A stretch of 64,000 bases of DNA from Flagellimonas meridianipacifica (GCF_003001695.1 NZ_PVYX01000002.1:1364001-1428000), one strand, 5' to 3'. Positions 1 through 9,248 are shown, counted from the first letter of the stretch. Notes: generated from the letters alone by a model not told the origin. Program-made: numbers and translations.

Positions 1-248
1 ATTTCTCCAATAAACTCAATCTTTCATCAAAATATTTAAGTGATATGTTAAAAGACCTTACGGGAAAGACCACTAAAGAACATATTCAGTTTCAATTGAT
101 AGAAAAGGCAAAACACCTACTACTGGGAAGTGATAAGTCAATATCAGAGATTGCCTATCAGTTGGGATTTGAATACCCCCAATACTTTAGCAGGTTTTTT
201 AGGGAAAAAACAGGTGAAAGCCCTAAAAACTTTAGAAAAAAGGTATAA
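1..248 (+). CDS. AraC-family transcriptional regulator, C-terminal fragment (cut by window edge)
   Basis: The reading frame is open from the first bases of the window, before the first ATG at 45, so the gene starts outside. The visible 82 or so residues are the second half of an AraC-type DNA-binding domain: the first helix-turn-helix region (LNLSSKYLSDMLKDLTGKT), a linker helix, and the second HTH with the family signature SEIAYQLGFEYPQYFSRFFR followed by a K-x-x-G-x-S-P-x-x-F-R ending. Such proteins bind promoter DNA as activators. The effector domain is not visible, so neither ligand nor target is known; the flavoprotein gene 400 bp downstream is a possible target by position only. Confidence 0.9.
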   Translation, partial: FSNKLNLSSKYLSDMLKDLTGKTTKEHIQFQLIEKAKHLLLGSDKSISEIAYQLGFEYPQYFSRFFREKTGESPKNFRKKV

Positions 249-656
249 ATGTAAATCCTTTTGGTACAGGAATTTCTCAACGCTCTGCACCTATCAATAA
301 GAAAGCAATGGGTATGGCGCCTTTTTTTTACGCTTACTACAGTACCAAAATATTCTAAAACGTACAAACTGTACCAAAACAAGAATGATATTGTGTTTTA
401 ACGTCTTCATTTATCTTAAAATATCCTTCCTAAAGGTACGAGTTGTCAACTATTCGTCAATGGTCGTTTGATTGGCTAAAAAGTCTATTCGTATGATCTT
501 CATCATTTCATATTCTGTTTTCTGAGGGTAATTTCGACCTGTAATTCGCAAACCCGGGAAGTTTACACTATTCTTTTGACTCCTCTAAACGAGTATTACC
601 TAGACTCAAAACAGTATTTTGACTTTCCCTACAATTTGCAGGTAAATTGAATCGGC
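249..656. other. Intergenic region with a weak coding-like remnant
   Basis: No complete gene is seen. On the minus strand, 453-584 is an open stretch of 44 codons between two stops that reads protein-like (it includes FPGLRITGRNYPQKTEYEMM) but has no good start, so it may be a decayed gene end or chance. There is no clear terminator after the AraC fragment. Confidence 0.4.
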
Positions 657-2492
657 ATGAAATACAACACCATTGTTATCGGCGGTGGGCTAGCAGGATT
701 GACTACAGCAGCTACCCTCTCAAAATTTGGAAAGAAAGTCCTACTGTTGGAACAGCACTACAAACCCGGTGGTTGTGCAACAACTTTTAAACGAGGCGAT
801 TTTATTGTCGAGGTAGGCCTGCATGAAATGAGTGGTCTGGCAGAGGGAAGCAACTTAAGCAATATCTTCAAAATGCTTGAGGTGGACAAGAACGTTGAAT
901 TTCTGCAAGTCCCTGAGTTTTATGGTGTACTATCCGATAAGGAAGATTTTGTTCTTCCCCATGGTTACGGGGCTGCAACTAAGGCGCTGGTGGACAAGTA
1001 TCCAAACGAAAAAAAGGCTATAAAGAAGTTTATGAAACTTATTGCTGGGATTCGCAAGGAGTCCATGAACCTACCACGGTCTCCTTTCATGCGAAAGTTA
1101 ATCTATCCCTTAATGCCCTTGCTTTCTCCAAACTTGGTAACAGCAACCCGGGAGACTATCGGTTCCTGGCTAGATAAAAACATAAAAAGTGAAGAACTAA
1201 AATTGGATATGACCGCCCATGTTGGTTACTGGGGTGATGATCCTTATAATTTAGCCTTGCTTTACTTTGGGCTACCTCTTGCAGGTTTCATAGAATGTGG
1301 TGGACACTTTGTAAAAGGTGGCTCACAAGAATTGTCCAATAGTCTAGCGGCCTTTATTGAAAAACAAGGGGGCACCGTGCTATTAGGAAAAACTGCAGAA
1401 AAGATTGTAACCGAGAATGGCAAGGCAACTGGAGTTACTTTTCGCGATGTATTTGACAAAGAAGCACCTTCAGTCACCATAAGCTGTGACAACGTAGTGG
1501 CCAATGCGGCTATCCCTACTGTGCCTGATTTGTTGGACGAGCCCTATGCCAGTGAGCTTAAGAAAAAAATAGGTTCATATACCAACTCTACTTCGCTCTT
1601 GTGCATGTATCTAGGCTTTAACCAAAAGGTAGATAAGTTTGGGGTTAAGTATTATTCGAACTTTATCAAAGGTGATGACGTTAAGCGATTAAGAGATGTT
1701 CACCCTAACCAATTGGGGGATTGGAAAAAGCGTAGCTTCATCTTTGTGGATTACAAGAAAGTCGATGCAGGACTAGCACCTCCTGATAAGGCTGCTGGGG
1801 TGATATGTGCGATTGACCATCTCAGGTCTTGGGAAGGGCTAAGTGAACAAGATTACAAGGCTAAAAAGGAAGAAGTGGCAGAAACCTTGTTGCAACGTTT
1901 AGATGATAAGTTCCCGGGTATTCGAGAAAGTATTGAATATTATGAGGTCTCAACTCCTAAAACTATCAAACGCTATACCCTTAATCCCAGCGGGGCGGTT
2001 TACGGTTTTGCCCAAACCCTTCAAATGACAGGAGGTAAGCGATTCAGAAATAATATCCTGATACCCAACCTGTATTTTGCATCAGCCTGGGCCTTTCCAG
2101 GAGGTGGTTTTGAGGGAAGCATAACAGCAGGATTCTTAGCTGCCTTACAGATGACCAAAGACAAGATATGGTCTGATGTTGATGCGGAAAAATACGTTGA
2201 CCATCGTGTAGTTAAGTTCAAATCATCTAAATTAGTAGATGACAATACCATTGAATTAAACTTCGAAAAACCGGCTGGGTTTAAGAATGAAAATGGCGAA
2301 TACACCATACTCAAACTTAAGGACCCTAAGGTCATGGAGTTGGATTTGCCCTATCGCTGGCTTCCTTTGACTTCAAATGGTGAAGATGAACAGCTTAGAT
2401 TTCAAATGATGAATGATGGTAGCAGCTTTGCTAGAAGTTGTGAGCAGATGGAAGTAGGGGATGAGGCAATTGTTTTTGGTCCGATGGTCTAA
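657..2492 (+). CDS. CrtI/retinol-saturase-like FAD-dependent oxidoreductase with truncated FNR-like tail
   Basis: This 611-residue protein begins with a dinucleotide-binding motif (VIGGGLAGLTTAATL, residues 7-21) followed by LLEQHYKPGGCATTF, typical of the phytoene desaturase/retinol saturase family. The family-typical C-terminal FAD motif (FASAWAFPGGGFEGSITAG) lies near residue 480. It probably oxidises or reduces a hydrophobic isoprenoid-like substrate at the membrane; the substrate cannot be told from sequence. From about residue 510 onward the chain resembles the beta-barrel FAD domain of ferredoxin-NADP reductase (PAGFKNENGEYTILKL, then EVGDEAIVFGP) but it stops exactly where the NAD(P)-binding half should follow. 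The missing half can be traced in another frame just downstream (next entry). The ATG at 657 directly precedes the nucleotide-binding motif, so the start is secure. Confidence 0.85.
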   Translation: MKYNTIVIGGGLAGLTTAATLSKFGKKVLLLEQHYKPGGCATTFKRGDFIVEVGLHEMSGLAEGSNLSNIFKMLEVDKNVEFLQVPEFYGVLSDKEDFVLPHGYGAATKALVDKYPNEKKAIKKFMKLIAGIRKESMNLPRSPFMRKLIYPLMPLLSPNLVTATRETIGSWLDKNIKSEELKLDMTAHVGYWGDDPYNLALLYFGLPLAGFIECGGHFVKGGSQELSNSLAAFIEKQGGTVLLGKTAEKIVTENGKATGVTFRDVFDKEAPSVTISCDNVVANAAIPTVPDLLDEPYASELKKKIGSYTNSTSLLCMYLGFNQKVDKFGVKYYSNFIKGDDVKRLRDVHPNQLGDWKKRSFIFVDYKKVDAGLAPPDKAAGVICAIDHLRSWEGLSEQDYKAKKEEVAETLLQRLDDKFPGIRESIEYYEVSTPKTIKRYTLNPSGAVYGFAQTLQMTGGKRFRNNILIPNLYFASAWAFPGGGFEGSITAGFLAALQMTKDKIWSDVDAEKYVDHRVVKFKSSKLVDDNTIELNFEKPAGFKNENGEYTILKLKDPKVMELDLPYRWLPLTSNGEDEQLRFQMMNDGSSFARSCEQMEVGDEAIVFGPMV

Positions 2493-2667
2493 TTTTAGCC
2501 TGGTCAAAACACCAATCTCCATGAGGCTCATCATTCTCTCTGAAGGCATAGTTCGCCAACCGGCTATTGGGGAAGTATCTTGTTTTTTGGATAGTCCTTG
2601 GGGGCTTTGCTCTTCCCAAATCATATTTTACTCTGACGGAATTATAATTTCAACAGCTTTTTTATAA
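2485..2667 (+). pseudogene. Frameshifted remnant of FNR NAD(P)-binding domain
   Basis: Directly after the GPM residues of the upstream flavoprotein, a one-base shift opens a frame reading SNFSLVKTPISMRLIILSEG, then IVRQP, and later SQIIFYSDGIIISTAFL before a stop at 2667. This follows the order of ferredoxin-reductase NAD(P)-domain landmarks: G-x-F-x-L, a hydrophobic strand ending in a G-I-x-x-x-P turn, and I-x-L-F-Y-S-N-R-x-x-x-D-x-A-F-L. The match is degenerate, so the domain appears to be decaying after a +1 frameshift near 2487-2492. The family resemblance is by eye only. Confidence 0.5.
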
Positions 2668-2708
2668 GATGAAACCTTACTTCGCGGCATAATTCTAAAT
2701 TAAATGAT

Positions 2709-3812
2709 ATGCTTAAGAAGTATCCTGTTCTTAAATGGAGTTTAATCAGCTTGGCTTCATTATTAGTATTGCTGTTTGGTTTTGGTGTGTGGTTTATGAG
2801 TCTCATTCCCAAAAAAGAAGAGCAAATAGACCATACCAAAGTTGAACCTAGCGAATTACCTTACCTTACCCAGAATGTACCCAACCATAGAGGAAGGATA
2901 CTGGCTGTAGTGACTAGTGCTAAAACCATGGGAACCAGTGGTAAAATCACCGGTTATGAGCTTACAGAACTATCACGCGCTTATTATGTATTTCAGGCCA
3001 ATGGTTTTGAGGTGGACATTGCAAGTCCACAAGGCGGCGAGCCTAAAGTGATTATTGATGATGAAGATATGGGTGAATTTGATTTTGCCTTTTTGAACGA
3101 TAGCGTTGCACAAAACAAGACCAAGAACACCATACCGGTGGAAGATATTTTCCCATCAGATTATCAAGCAGTATTCTTTGTTGGAGGTAAGGGTGCCATG
3201 TTCGATTTTCCTGAAAATAAAGCCATACAGACCATAATTCGGGAACTATACCAATCCAATAAAGTGGTTGGGGCGGTTTGCCACGGTCCAGCAGCCCTAG
3301 TCAACGTTACTTTGGATAATGGCCAGCATTTACTGGAAAACAAAACTGTAAGTGGGTTCACCAACAAGGAAGAATTGTTGTTGATCCCTGAGGCCAAAAC
3401 CATTTTCCCCTTTCTGTTACAAGACAAATTGGAGGCACAAGGTGCTCAGTTTAATGAAGGTGCGATGTACTTGGAACAGATAAGCCATGAGAAAAATTTA
3501 GTGACGGGGCAAAATCCTTGGTCTACCTGGAAATTGGCGGAGACAATGGTCCAAGAGATGGGTTATACCCCAAAATATAGGGCGTTGACTCCCGAAGAAA
3601 ATGCTGTTGAAGTTTTAGTGACTTATGAAACTTCTGGTTCTCGAAAGGCAAAGGCCTTAATAGAACAAATGTATACGGAAGAGAAGGTTGAAATAGAACG
3701 CGTTCTCATTGCCAAACACAGTTTAATCGCAGCTATGCAAGGTAACATTGGTAGGTTCTTTGGCTTGGTAGGCTTAACCTCTTATACTAAAAAAATAGCT
3801 CAAAAAGGATGA
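2709..3812 (+). CDS. Membrane-anchored DJ-1/PfpI-family (class I glutamine amidotransferase-like) protein
   Basis: The protein has 367 residues. An N-terminal membrane segment (residues about 10-31, LISLASLLVLLFGFGVWFMS) is followed by a DJ-1/PfpI fold. The nucleophile elbow is AVCHGPAAL with Cys191 and His192, and the region around residue 160 (VFFVGGKGAMFDF) is the usual glycine-rich strand before it. Family members act as chaperones, deglycases, hydratases or peptidases; the particular reaction cannot be assigned. After the fold (from about residue 290) there is an extra 75-residue tail of unknown role. The anchor suggests the catalytic domain is presented in the periplasm. It lies 217 bp after the flavoprotein and may share its transcript. 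Confidence 0.85.
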   Translation: MLKKYPVLKWSLISLASLLVLLFGFGVWFMSLIPKKEEQIDHTKVEPSELPYLTQNVPNHRGRILAVVTSAKTMGTSGKITGYELTELSRAYYVFQANGFEVDIASPQGGEPKVIIDDEDMGEFDFAFLNDSVAQNKTKNTIPVEDIFPSDYQAVFFVGGKGAMFDFPENKAIQTIIRELYQSNKVVGAVCHGPAALVNVTLDNGQHLLENKTVSGFTNKEELLLIPEAKTIFPFLLQDKLEAQGAQFNEGAMYLEQISHEKNLVTGQNPWSTWKLAETMVQEMGYTPKYRALTPEENAVEVLVTYETSGSRKAKALIEQMYTEEKVEIERVLIAKHSLIAAMQGNIGRFFGLVGLTSYTKKIAQKG

Positions 3813-3838
3813 TTCCAAAACAAAACTCTCATAACGAA

Positions 3839-3868
3839 AGGCGCATGAACTCTTAAGAGTCCTGCGTC
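3839..3868 (+). terminator. Possible hairpin terminator
   Basis: GGCGCA and TGCGTC arms enclose an inner ACTC-TTAA-GAGT hairpin, with a small internal loop and a T-rich run after it. It sits 27 bp past the DJ-1 gene stop. The stem is imperfect. Confidence 0.4.
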
Positions 3869-3910
3869 TTTGTGTGTTAAATATTTCTATTTTCGTCAAA
3901 ACGTTGACTT

Positions 3911-4966
3911 TTGAAGGTATCGGATGTTGTATTGATTCTTCTTAGTAGTGCTGGGCTGTTGCATGGAATGCTCTGTGCATTTTATCTCATCTTCTTCAAA
4001 AAAAGAAAAAGCCTTTCCAATCTTCTTTTAGGGTTGATTTTGATTTTTATGGCATTCAGGATAGGAAAGTCAGTGCTACTAAACTTTGGGCAGGGGTTGG
4101 AGCCCGTTTTTATATTTATTGGACTTACTTTTCTCTTGTTAATTGGACCTCTAATTCGCTGGTATGTGCTTTGCATGACCAGCCCTAATTTTAGATTGCT
4201 CAAAATAAATCTGTTGGAATTGGCTCCATTTGGGCTGATTTTTGGGGCCAGTCTTTTTGTAACCCGCGGATGGTATGAGAATAGCGAATGGGTTATTGTA
4301 ATCTTTTCGAGCGGACTGATTTTTATATATCTCCATTTGGCTTTTTATATTGGCTTGGCTTGGCGTGAATATCGGTTAGCACGAAAGAGACATCCCAAGG
4401 AACATTGGACAAAGTCCCAAAAAGCGGTTTTTCATTGGTTACATCTGTTGCTAATAGGCTTTATATTGATTTGGGGCATTTATGTACTGAATATTTTGGA
4501 TGATGCCGTACCCTACGTCATTGGCCCTTTATTGTATTCTGTGGTTGTTTACTTTTTAAGCTATAAAGCGTTTGAACTTCGAGCCACCGATGTAGATGGC
4601 ATGGTTTTCAAGGAAAACAGCAATCAATTGCTTTTCACATTTGTAGATAAACTTGTAGTTGGCGATAAGCTATACTTAGAACCCGACCTTTCCTTGTCTA
4701 AACTCAGTGAACTATTGGGGAAGAGCTCACAACAGATATCCTCAGCGGTTAACGAATATGGTAAGCGCAATTTTAATGACTACATCAATTATTACCGTAT
4801 TCAAGATTCCAAAAAAAAGCTTTTGGATGCTACAAATGATAAGTACACCATTTCATCTGTTGCCTTTGATGTCGGTTTTAGCAGTCTATCTTCTTTCAAT
4901 GGGGCTTTTAAGAAATTTGAGGGTACGACACCATCTTCCTTCAGAAAACGGGGAAGTTTGACTTAA
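3911..4966 (+). CDS. Membrane-bound AraC-family transcriptional regulator
   Basis: This 351-residue protein has about seven hydrophobic segments in its first 225 residues (for example VVLILLSSAGLLHGMLCAFYLIFF and LLLIGFILIWGIYVLNIL), then a C-terminal AraC DNA-binding domain ending in ISSVAFDVGFSSLSSFNGAFKKF and TPSSFRKR. This architecture is common in Bacteroidota and is thought to couple a membrane sensor domain to transcription. The start used is TTG at 3911, because the first in-frame ATG would remove part of the first membrane helix. A closely similar protein lies on the opposite strand at 6467-7477, so the two look like paralogues flanking a hydrolase gene. Confidence 0.85.
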   Translation: MKVSDVVLILLSSAGLLHGMLCAFYLIFFKKRKSLSNLLLGLILIFMAFRIGKSVLLNFGQGLEPVFIFIGLTFLLLIGPLIRWYVLCMTSPNFRLLKINLLELAPFGLIFGASLFVTRGWYENSEWVIVIFSSGLIFIYLHLAFYIGLAWREYRLARKRHPKEHWTKSQKAVFHWLHLLLIGFILIWGIYVLNILDDAVPYVIGPLLYSVVVYFLSYKAFELRATDVDGMVFKENSNQLLFTFVDKLVVGDKLYLEPDLSLSKLSELLGKSSQQISSAVNEYGKRNFNDYINYYRIQDSKKKLLDATNDKYTISSVAFDVGFSSLSSFNGAFKKFEGTTPSSFRKRGSLT

Positions 4967-5016
4967 ATCTTAACTATTGTTTTTAGGATAAATGCATTTT
5001 CTTATCTCTTACCGAT

Positions 5017-6279
5017 TTATTTTCTTTTTTGAAATTTTGGGTCCTGGGCAAGATTTCTTTTTCTATACTGGTCAAGCTTCACTCTTTTTCTCCAATTTGT
5101 GTAGGAGGCGTCTTTGTTTGACTTTGTGAATTCCAAAAACCCTTTCAGTGTTTCAAAAAACGTCGATGGATCATCTTCATAGGGAATATGGCCAGCACCT
5201 TTTACCAACATACTTTTGGCATTGGGGAATTGGGCCTTCATCAGTTCATGTTTTTCTGAAGAATAGGCCAAATCCCATTCGCCATCAATAATAAGGGTGG
5301 GAATAGGGCAATCTGCAAATGCATCCTTGAGATCATAATTGAAGTAATCATTAAGCATGCTGGTATAATAATTTTTATCGTGGACAAATTCATACCTAGC
5401 ATACATGGCCATATCCGTTACAGTCCACTTTCTTAGATGTCTTCGTTTCCAATCGCCATTCATAAAAGCATTGAACAACATTTTTTTTTGCAAATTCGGA
5501 TTTACCGTTTCAGAATGTATTGGGAATACCCTTTTACCATTAAGGGAATACACTTCTTCAATTCTATTGCGTTCTTCTTGAGATTGATAGTCATACTGTC
5601 TTGACCCCAATCCAATATCAATTGACATCGGTAGCGCTGAACTTACCAAAACCATTCCCAACAAGCTCTCTGGATACTTTAGGGAATAAATCTGAGTTAT
5701 TGCTCCGCCAAAAGATAATCCTAGAACAACCCATTTTTGTATACCTAGTTTCACTCTAAGCTTTTCCAAATCGTCTACCGCTTGTATTATGCTGTATTCC
5801 TCTTCTTCTGGTGTTCTTTCTGATAATCCTACTCCTCTAAGATCATAGTAAATCACCCTTGAAAACTTTGATGCCTTTAAAAAATGCGGATGGAAGTAAT
5901 GGAGACTGGTACCAGGGCCTCCGCCTACCAAAACCAGAGGGATGCCTTCTCCTATTTCTTCAATCCATAGATTCACATTGCCAACCAGTTCAAACCTTCC
6001 GGTTATACCCAGAATTTCCTCGTATCGCTTTACTACGGGTATCGGAAGATCATTTTCATACACCATGCTATTTCTATCAAAGATGGTTTCTTCCTTTAAA
6101 TTACCCTTTTTATCCAACGACTGTAAGTAACGCTCCATTAGGGGTATACTATTATTCCTTTTAAGAACGGTACTATTGTTATCAAAATCAAAAATGGTTT
6201 CTTGAGCATGTAGTTTATCGAGCGCAATAGAAAGGGCAATAAACCCTATAAAAAAAAGAAGTATTCGGATGTTTTTCAT
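5017..6279 (-). CDS. Secreted alpha/beta hydrolase, S33 proline-iminopeptidase-like
   Basis: This is an alpha/beta hydrolase of about 420 residues. The oxyanion-hole region is LVGGGPGTSLHYFHPHF, the nucleophile elbow is GLSFGG, and the late acid and base are seen in IIDGEWDLAY and KGAGHIPYEDDP. HGGPG-like hydrolases of peptidase family S33 remove N-terminal proline or hydrolyse small esters and amides; the substrate is not known. I place the start at 6279, seven codons inside the longest frame (which begins at 6300), because that Met opens a clean signal peptide (MKNIRILLFFIGFIALSIAL) ending near LHAQ. The protein is therefore probably periplasmic. It lies between two membrane AraC regulators, which could control it. 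Confidence 0.85.
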   Translation of the reverse strand: MKNIRILLFFIGFIALSIALDKLHAQETIFDFDNNSTVLKRNNSIPLMERYLQSLDKKGNLKEETIFDRNSMVYENDLPIPVVKRYEEILGITGRFELVGNVNLWIEEIGEGIPLVLVGGGPGTSLHYFHPHFLKASKFSRVIYYDLRGVGLSERTPEEEEYSIIQAVDDLEKLRVKLGIQKWVVLGLSFGGAITQIYSLKYPESLLGMVLVSSALPMSIDIGLGSRQYDYQSQEERNRIEEVYSLNGKRVFPIHSETVNPNLQKKMLFNAFMNGDWKRRHLRKWTVTDMAMYARYEFVHDKNYYTSMLNDYFNYDLKDAFADCPIPTLIIDGEWDLAYSSEKHELMKAQFPNAKSMLVKGAGHIPYEDDPSTFFETLKGFLEFTKSNKDASYTNWRKRVKLDQYRKRNLAQDPKFQKRK

Positions 6280-6466
6280 GTGGATAAGTTTAGGCTCCAA
6301 ATTATGCGTAGTGGACCTTTTTAACCTATGGATTCATGAATTGGAAAACGATTTATCAGATTTATTGGAAAAGCAATAAGTACCAATCATGCTTAAGTGT
6401 TTTATAACAAATCCACGAGGAAGCTGATAACAATTAGGGCAAATGAATTAATCCAGAAAAGTAGGC

Positions 6467-7477
6467 TTAGTCGTACTGTGCCCTATATTCAGAAGGGGTC
6501 AAATTCGTCATGGCCTTAAATGCAACATTAAATGAAGAAAGATTGTTGAATCCGACATCTAAGGCAACACTGATTATTTTAGTTTTTTTACCTCGTGTCT
6601 TCAACAAGGATTTAGCTTCTTCTATCCGATAGTCGTTAACATAACTGGCAAAATTCTGGTCAGCATATTTGTTTATGATTTCCGACACATTGCGTGAAGA
6701 TATACCAATAGCTTCTGCAACAGATGTTACGGTTAATCCCGGATTTAGATATAATTGCCTTTCCTTCATTACATCTTCAATTTTTTCAAAATATGCTTTT
6801 GCCTTTTCTGGAGTTAGTGAAGAAGTGCTATACTTTGGCGTCAAACTAAGATTAAAGGTTTTTTTTGAGTTTATTCCCAGATATGCCAACAAGACTATAA
6901 AAAAGGAATAGGCCACAGGACCTGCTGAGTATATTGGGAGAATGCCGACAAAGATAAATGTGTAGGTCATCCAGATTAATCCCAAGGTAAAAATCAGTCG
7001 AACATACCACAGCTTCAACTCTTTCTGTACATGATTCATTTTCTTTAGATACAAGTAAATACTCAATCCAAGATAGGTGTAAGACTGAAACAGAATAAAG
7101 ATGTAACTAGCTTTCCAAAAAACACTATCATCTGAGTTTGGAATCACTTGTCCAAATAAGACATACGATAGCGAGGGTATGAAATGCAACAAATAGGACC
7201 TTTTAAAAGACTGGTTTTGATATAGCAAATGATAGCCATATAAATACAAAAGTGGGCCAACAGCTAAATTTGCTGCTAGTCCTAAATTTTTTACGAATAG
7301 AGGTAACTCAACAAAATTGTAAAGAACGGATTTCGTGATGCGAAGCGCGAAAACAATCAAAAGTAAACCCAGAATACGGTTTGACAGCTTTTTATTTCTC
7401 AAAAAGAGTATTCCAAAAAAAAAGCTCAATCCCAAACCAAAACCACTAATGATTGATACAAGTATTGCGTCTAGCAT
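6467..7477 (-). CDS. Membrane-bound AraC-family transcriptional regulator
   Basis: This protein has 336 residues: about seven membrane segments in the first 205 residues (starting ILVSIISGFGLGLSFFFGIL), then a soluble linker and an AraC-type double HTH at the C terminus (SVALDVGFNNLSSFNVAFKA and LTPSEYRAQ). It shares organisation and several blocks with the protein at 3911-4966, for example LLGLILIFMAFRIGKSVL compared with LLGLLLIVFALRITKSVL. The two are probably paralogues of one membrane sensor/regulator family. The signal sensed is unknown. It is encoded next to, and in the same direction as, the S33-like hydrolase gene. Confidence 0.85.
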   Translation of the reverse strand: MLDAILVSIISGFGLGLSFFFGILFLRNKKLSNRILGLLLIVFALRITKSVLYNFVELPLFVKNLGLAANLAVGPLLYLYGYHLLYQNQSFKRSYLLHFIPSLSYVLFGQVIPNSDDSVFWKASYIFILFQSYTYLGLSIYLYLKKMNHVQKELKLWYVRLIFTLGLIWMTYTFIFVGILPIYSAGPVAYSFFIVLLAYLGINSKKTFNLSLTPKYSTSSLTPEKAKAYFEKIEDVMKERQLYLNPGLTVTSVAEAIGISSRNVSEIINKYADQNFASYVNDYRIEEAKSLLKTRGKKTKIISVALDVGFNNLSSFNVAFKAMTNLTPSEYRAQYD

Positions 7478-7648
7478 GTTAAATATGGTTATATATAGCT
7501 GAATAACAATTGATTCACCCTTATTTCAAATGTAAAAAGATAATGTAGAAAAGAGAAGTTATGTATTACTTATTCAGTAGTAGGATTTTTAAGATATCGG
7601 GCAGCATGGCAGCGAGTACTGTTTAAGTAACTATATGTTCTTTGTTTT

Positions 7649-8173
7649 TCAGTACGAATCAAAAGAGGTCGGAATTCGGTTTGTCTCACTTTCCCCGTCC
7701 CAACCCCAGGAAAGTATCCACCATCGGTTATCTTTAAAATGGAGTTGCAAGCTGTTAATGCCCCTACGGATAATCGGCCCGTTTTTATCATGTCGAACTT
7801 GATAAGTACTCCATACTTGGGCAATGTTTCCAAAAATTCTAACTTCACGATTGATTTCTTCTTCAAAAAATCCAGATTCCCTAATGTTTCCCATTTCGCT
7901 ATAAAACTCATTTAAGGTCAAAACTTTTCTTGATGGTTTCCCCTTGATTGAAGTGTTCTTGAAAATTATGGCATTCGGAGCATATAAGCTTTTCATTTTT
8001 TCCAGTTGGCGAGAGGTTCCTGCTTCACCTGAAATACCGTTGTATGCTATGGTTATTATTCCAGAAAGTGTTGCAACATCTTCCAAAGGAAAATACACTT
8101 CATTTTTATCTTGTTGAGCCATCGTAATTATACTTGAAAACAATACGAATGCTGATGTTAAATAACTTCTCAT
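7649..8173 (-). CDS. Secreted NTF2-like (SnoaL/DUF4440-type) protein
   Basis: This is a 174-residue protein with a signal peptide (MRSYLTSAFVLFSSIITMAQ) and an NTF2-like cone fold pattern: an N-terminal helix region leading to LYAPNAIIF, a central strand VRIFGNIAQVWSTYQVRHD, and a C-terminal strand pair SLQLHFKDNRWWILSWGW. Members of this superfamily are small enzymes or ligand-binding domains, and no catalytic assignment is possible. It is 57 bp upstream of the esterase-like gene when read on the other side (both minus strand, esterase first), so the two may be co-transcribed from the esterase promoter. Confidence 0.75.
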   Translation of the reverse strand: MRSYLTSAFVLFSSIITMAQQDKNEVYFPLEDVATLSGIITIAYNGISGEAGTSRQLEKMKSLYAPNAIIFKNTSIKGKPSRKVLTLNEFYSEMGNIRESGFFEEEINREVRIFGNIAQVWSTYQVRHDKNGPIIRRGINSLQLHFKDNRWWILSWGWDGESETNRIPTSFDSY

Positions 8174-8230
8174 TTTATTGGGTTTTGGAAATGTACTACC
8201 TTCTTAAGTCCTGTGTTCTATAGTGATTTT

Positions 8231-9175
8231 CTAAGGGTTGGCTTTCAAAAAATCAAATATGGTTTTGAAAATCAATTGAAATTGTTCCTCGCTAAAACCG
8301 AGATGAGTACCTCCCTCCAGGATCAACAATTGGTTTTTAGCACCTACGGTTTCAAGTTTTTCATGAAGCAATAGAGCTTGGTCGTATGGGGTCAACGTAT
8401 CTAGGTCTCCTTGAATGGTCAGGATGGGAGGGGCATTTTCAGTAACATAATTGATCGGGGAATATTTTTTTGAGATTTCAGGTATTTTTTCTTTGTCTTG
8501 TACCCAGTTCAACACAAAATTTTGATTGGGAAGTTGGGAACTCAAATAGGCTTCTATTTTTTGGATATCTGTAATACCATACCAATTAACAATTGCCTGA
8601 ATCCTGATTTTATCACCTACATAGGCAGGATGGCTTTCCGGGACGCTATTGACCAAACCAGCAAGCATTGCCAAATGACCACCGGACGAAGCCCCTGAAA
8701 CAACAATCTTATTGGTATCCAATCTATATTCTTCAGCATTTTCGCTAATCCATTTCATAACTGAAAGAACATCTTCCGCGGCATCTGGCGCTGTTCCTAA
8801 ACCTCGTCTATGTTCAACATTGACCACATTCCATCCTCGCTCTAAAAAATGGAAAAAGAACCATGCGTCGGTTTCCTTATTGCCAAATCGCCAACCACCA
8901 CCATGAATCCATACCAAGGTTGGCTTTTTGTTTTTACTTCGCGCAAACCAGTTGGGTTCCCCTATGTGGCTCCCATAGGTATAAATGTCAACACGCTGGG
9001 CTGGGTCATCACCATAAGACACATCCATTTCCATATTGTAGTTGTGCGCCCAAAATTTAGTGGACTTCACCTCATTTTGCACTGAAGAAATAACCTGTTC
9101 ATCGTTTTTTAAATGCTTGCAGGCAGTTTGCGTTAAACCCAAGGTGGTTAAAAGGATGATAATTCTGACTTTCAT
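8231..9175 (-). CDS. Lipoprotein alpha/beta hydrolase (esterase/lipase, HSL-type)
   Basis: The protein has about 314 residues. The oxyanion motif HGGGW, the nucleophile elbow GASSGGHLA, the acid region IQGDLDTLTPYDQALLLHEK and the terminal base in EGGTHLGF define a carboxylesterase of the BD-FAE/hormone-sensitive-lipase type. The frame is open from 9232, but the Met at 9175 begins a typical lipoprotein signal (KVRIIILLTTLGLTQTAC), so I choose that start; the mature protein would be lipid-anchored at the Cys. The expected substrates are small acyl or aryl esters, or acetyl groups on glycans. A soluble AraC regulator lies just upstream on the same strand and may control it. Confidence 0.85.
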   Translation of the reverse strand: MKVRIIILLTTLGLTQTACKHLKNDEQVISSVQNEVKSTKFWAHNYNMEMDVSYGDDPAQRVDIYTYGSHIGEPNWFARSKNKKPTLVWIHGGGWRFGNKETDAWFFFHFLERGWNVVNVEHRRGLGTAPDAAEDVLSVMKWISENAEEYRLDTNKIVVSGASSGGHLAMLAGLVNSVPESHPAYVGDKIRIQAIVNWYGITDIQKIEAYLSSQLPNQNFVLNWVQDKEKIPEISKKYSPINYVTENAPPILTIQGDLDTLTPYDQALLLHEKLETVGAKNQLLILEGGTHLGFSEEQFQLIFKTIFDFLKANP

Positions 9176-9248
9176 ACATACTTTTTTGCTTAGCACAAAG
9201 GAAAAAGTATAACGGATATTAGTGATTGTCAATATGGATTATAAATGG

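Noticed and set aside
158..382. Minus-strand frame of 74 codons over the AraC fragment and spacer
   Set aside because: It lies mostly antisense to the clear AraC coding sequence and has no recognisable family features.
7570..7911. Minus-strand frame of 113 codons overlapping the NTF2-like gene
   Set aside because: The NTF2-like frame at 7649-8173 has a signal peptide and fold pattern; this one is an alternative frame of the same DNA.
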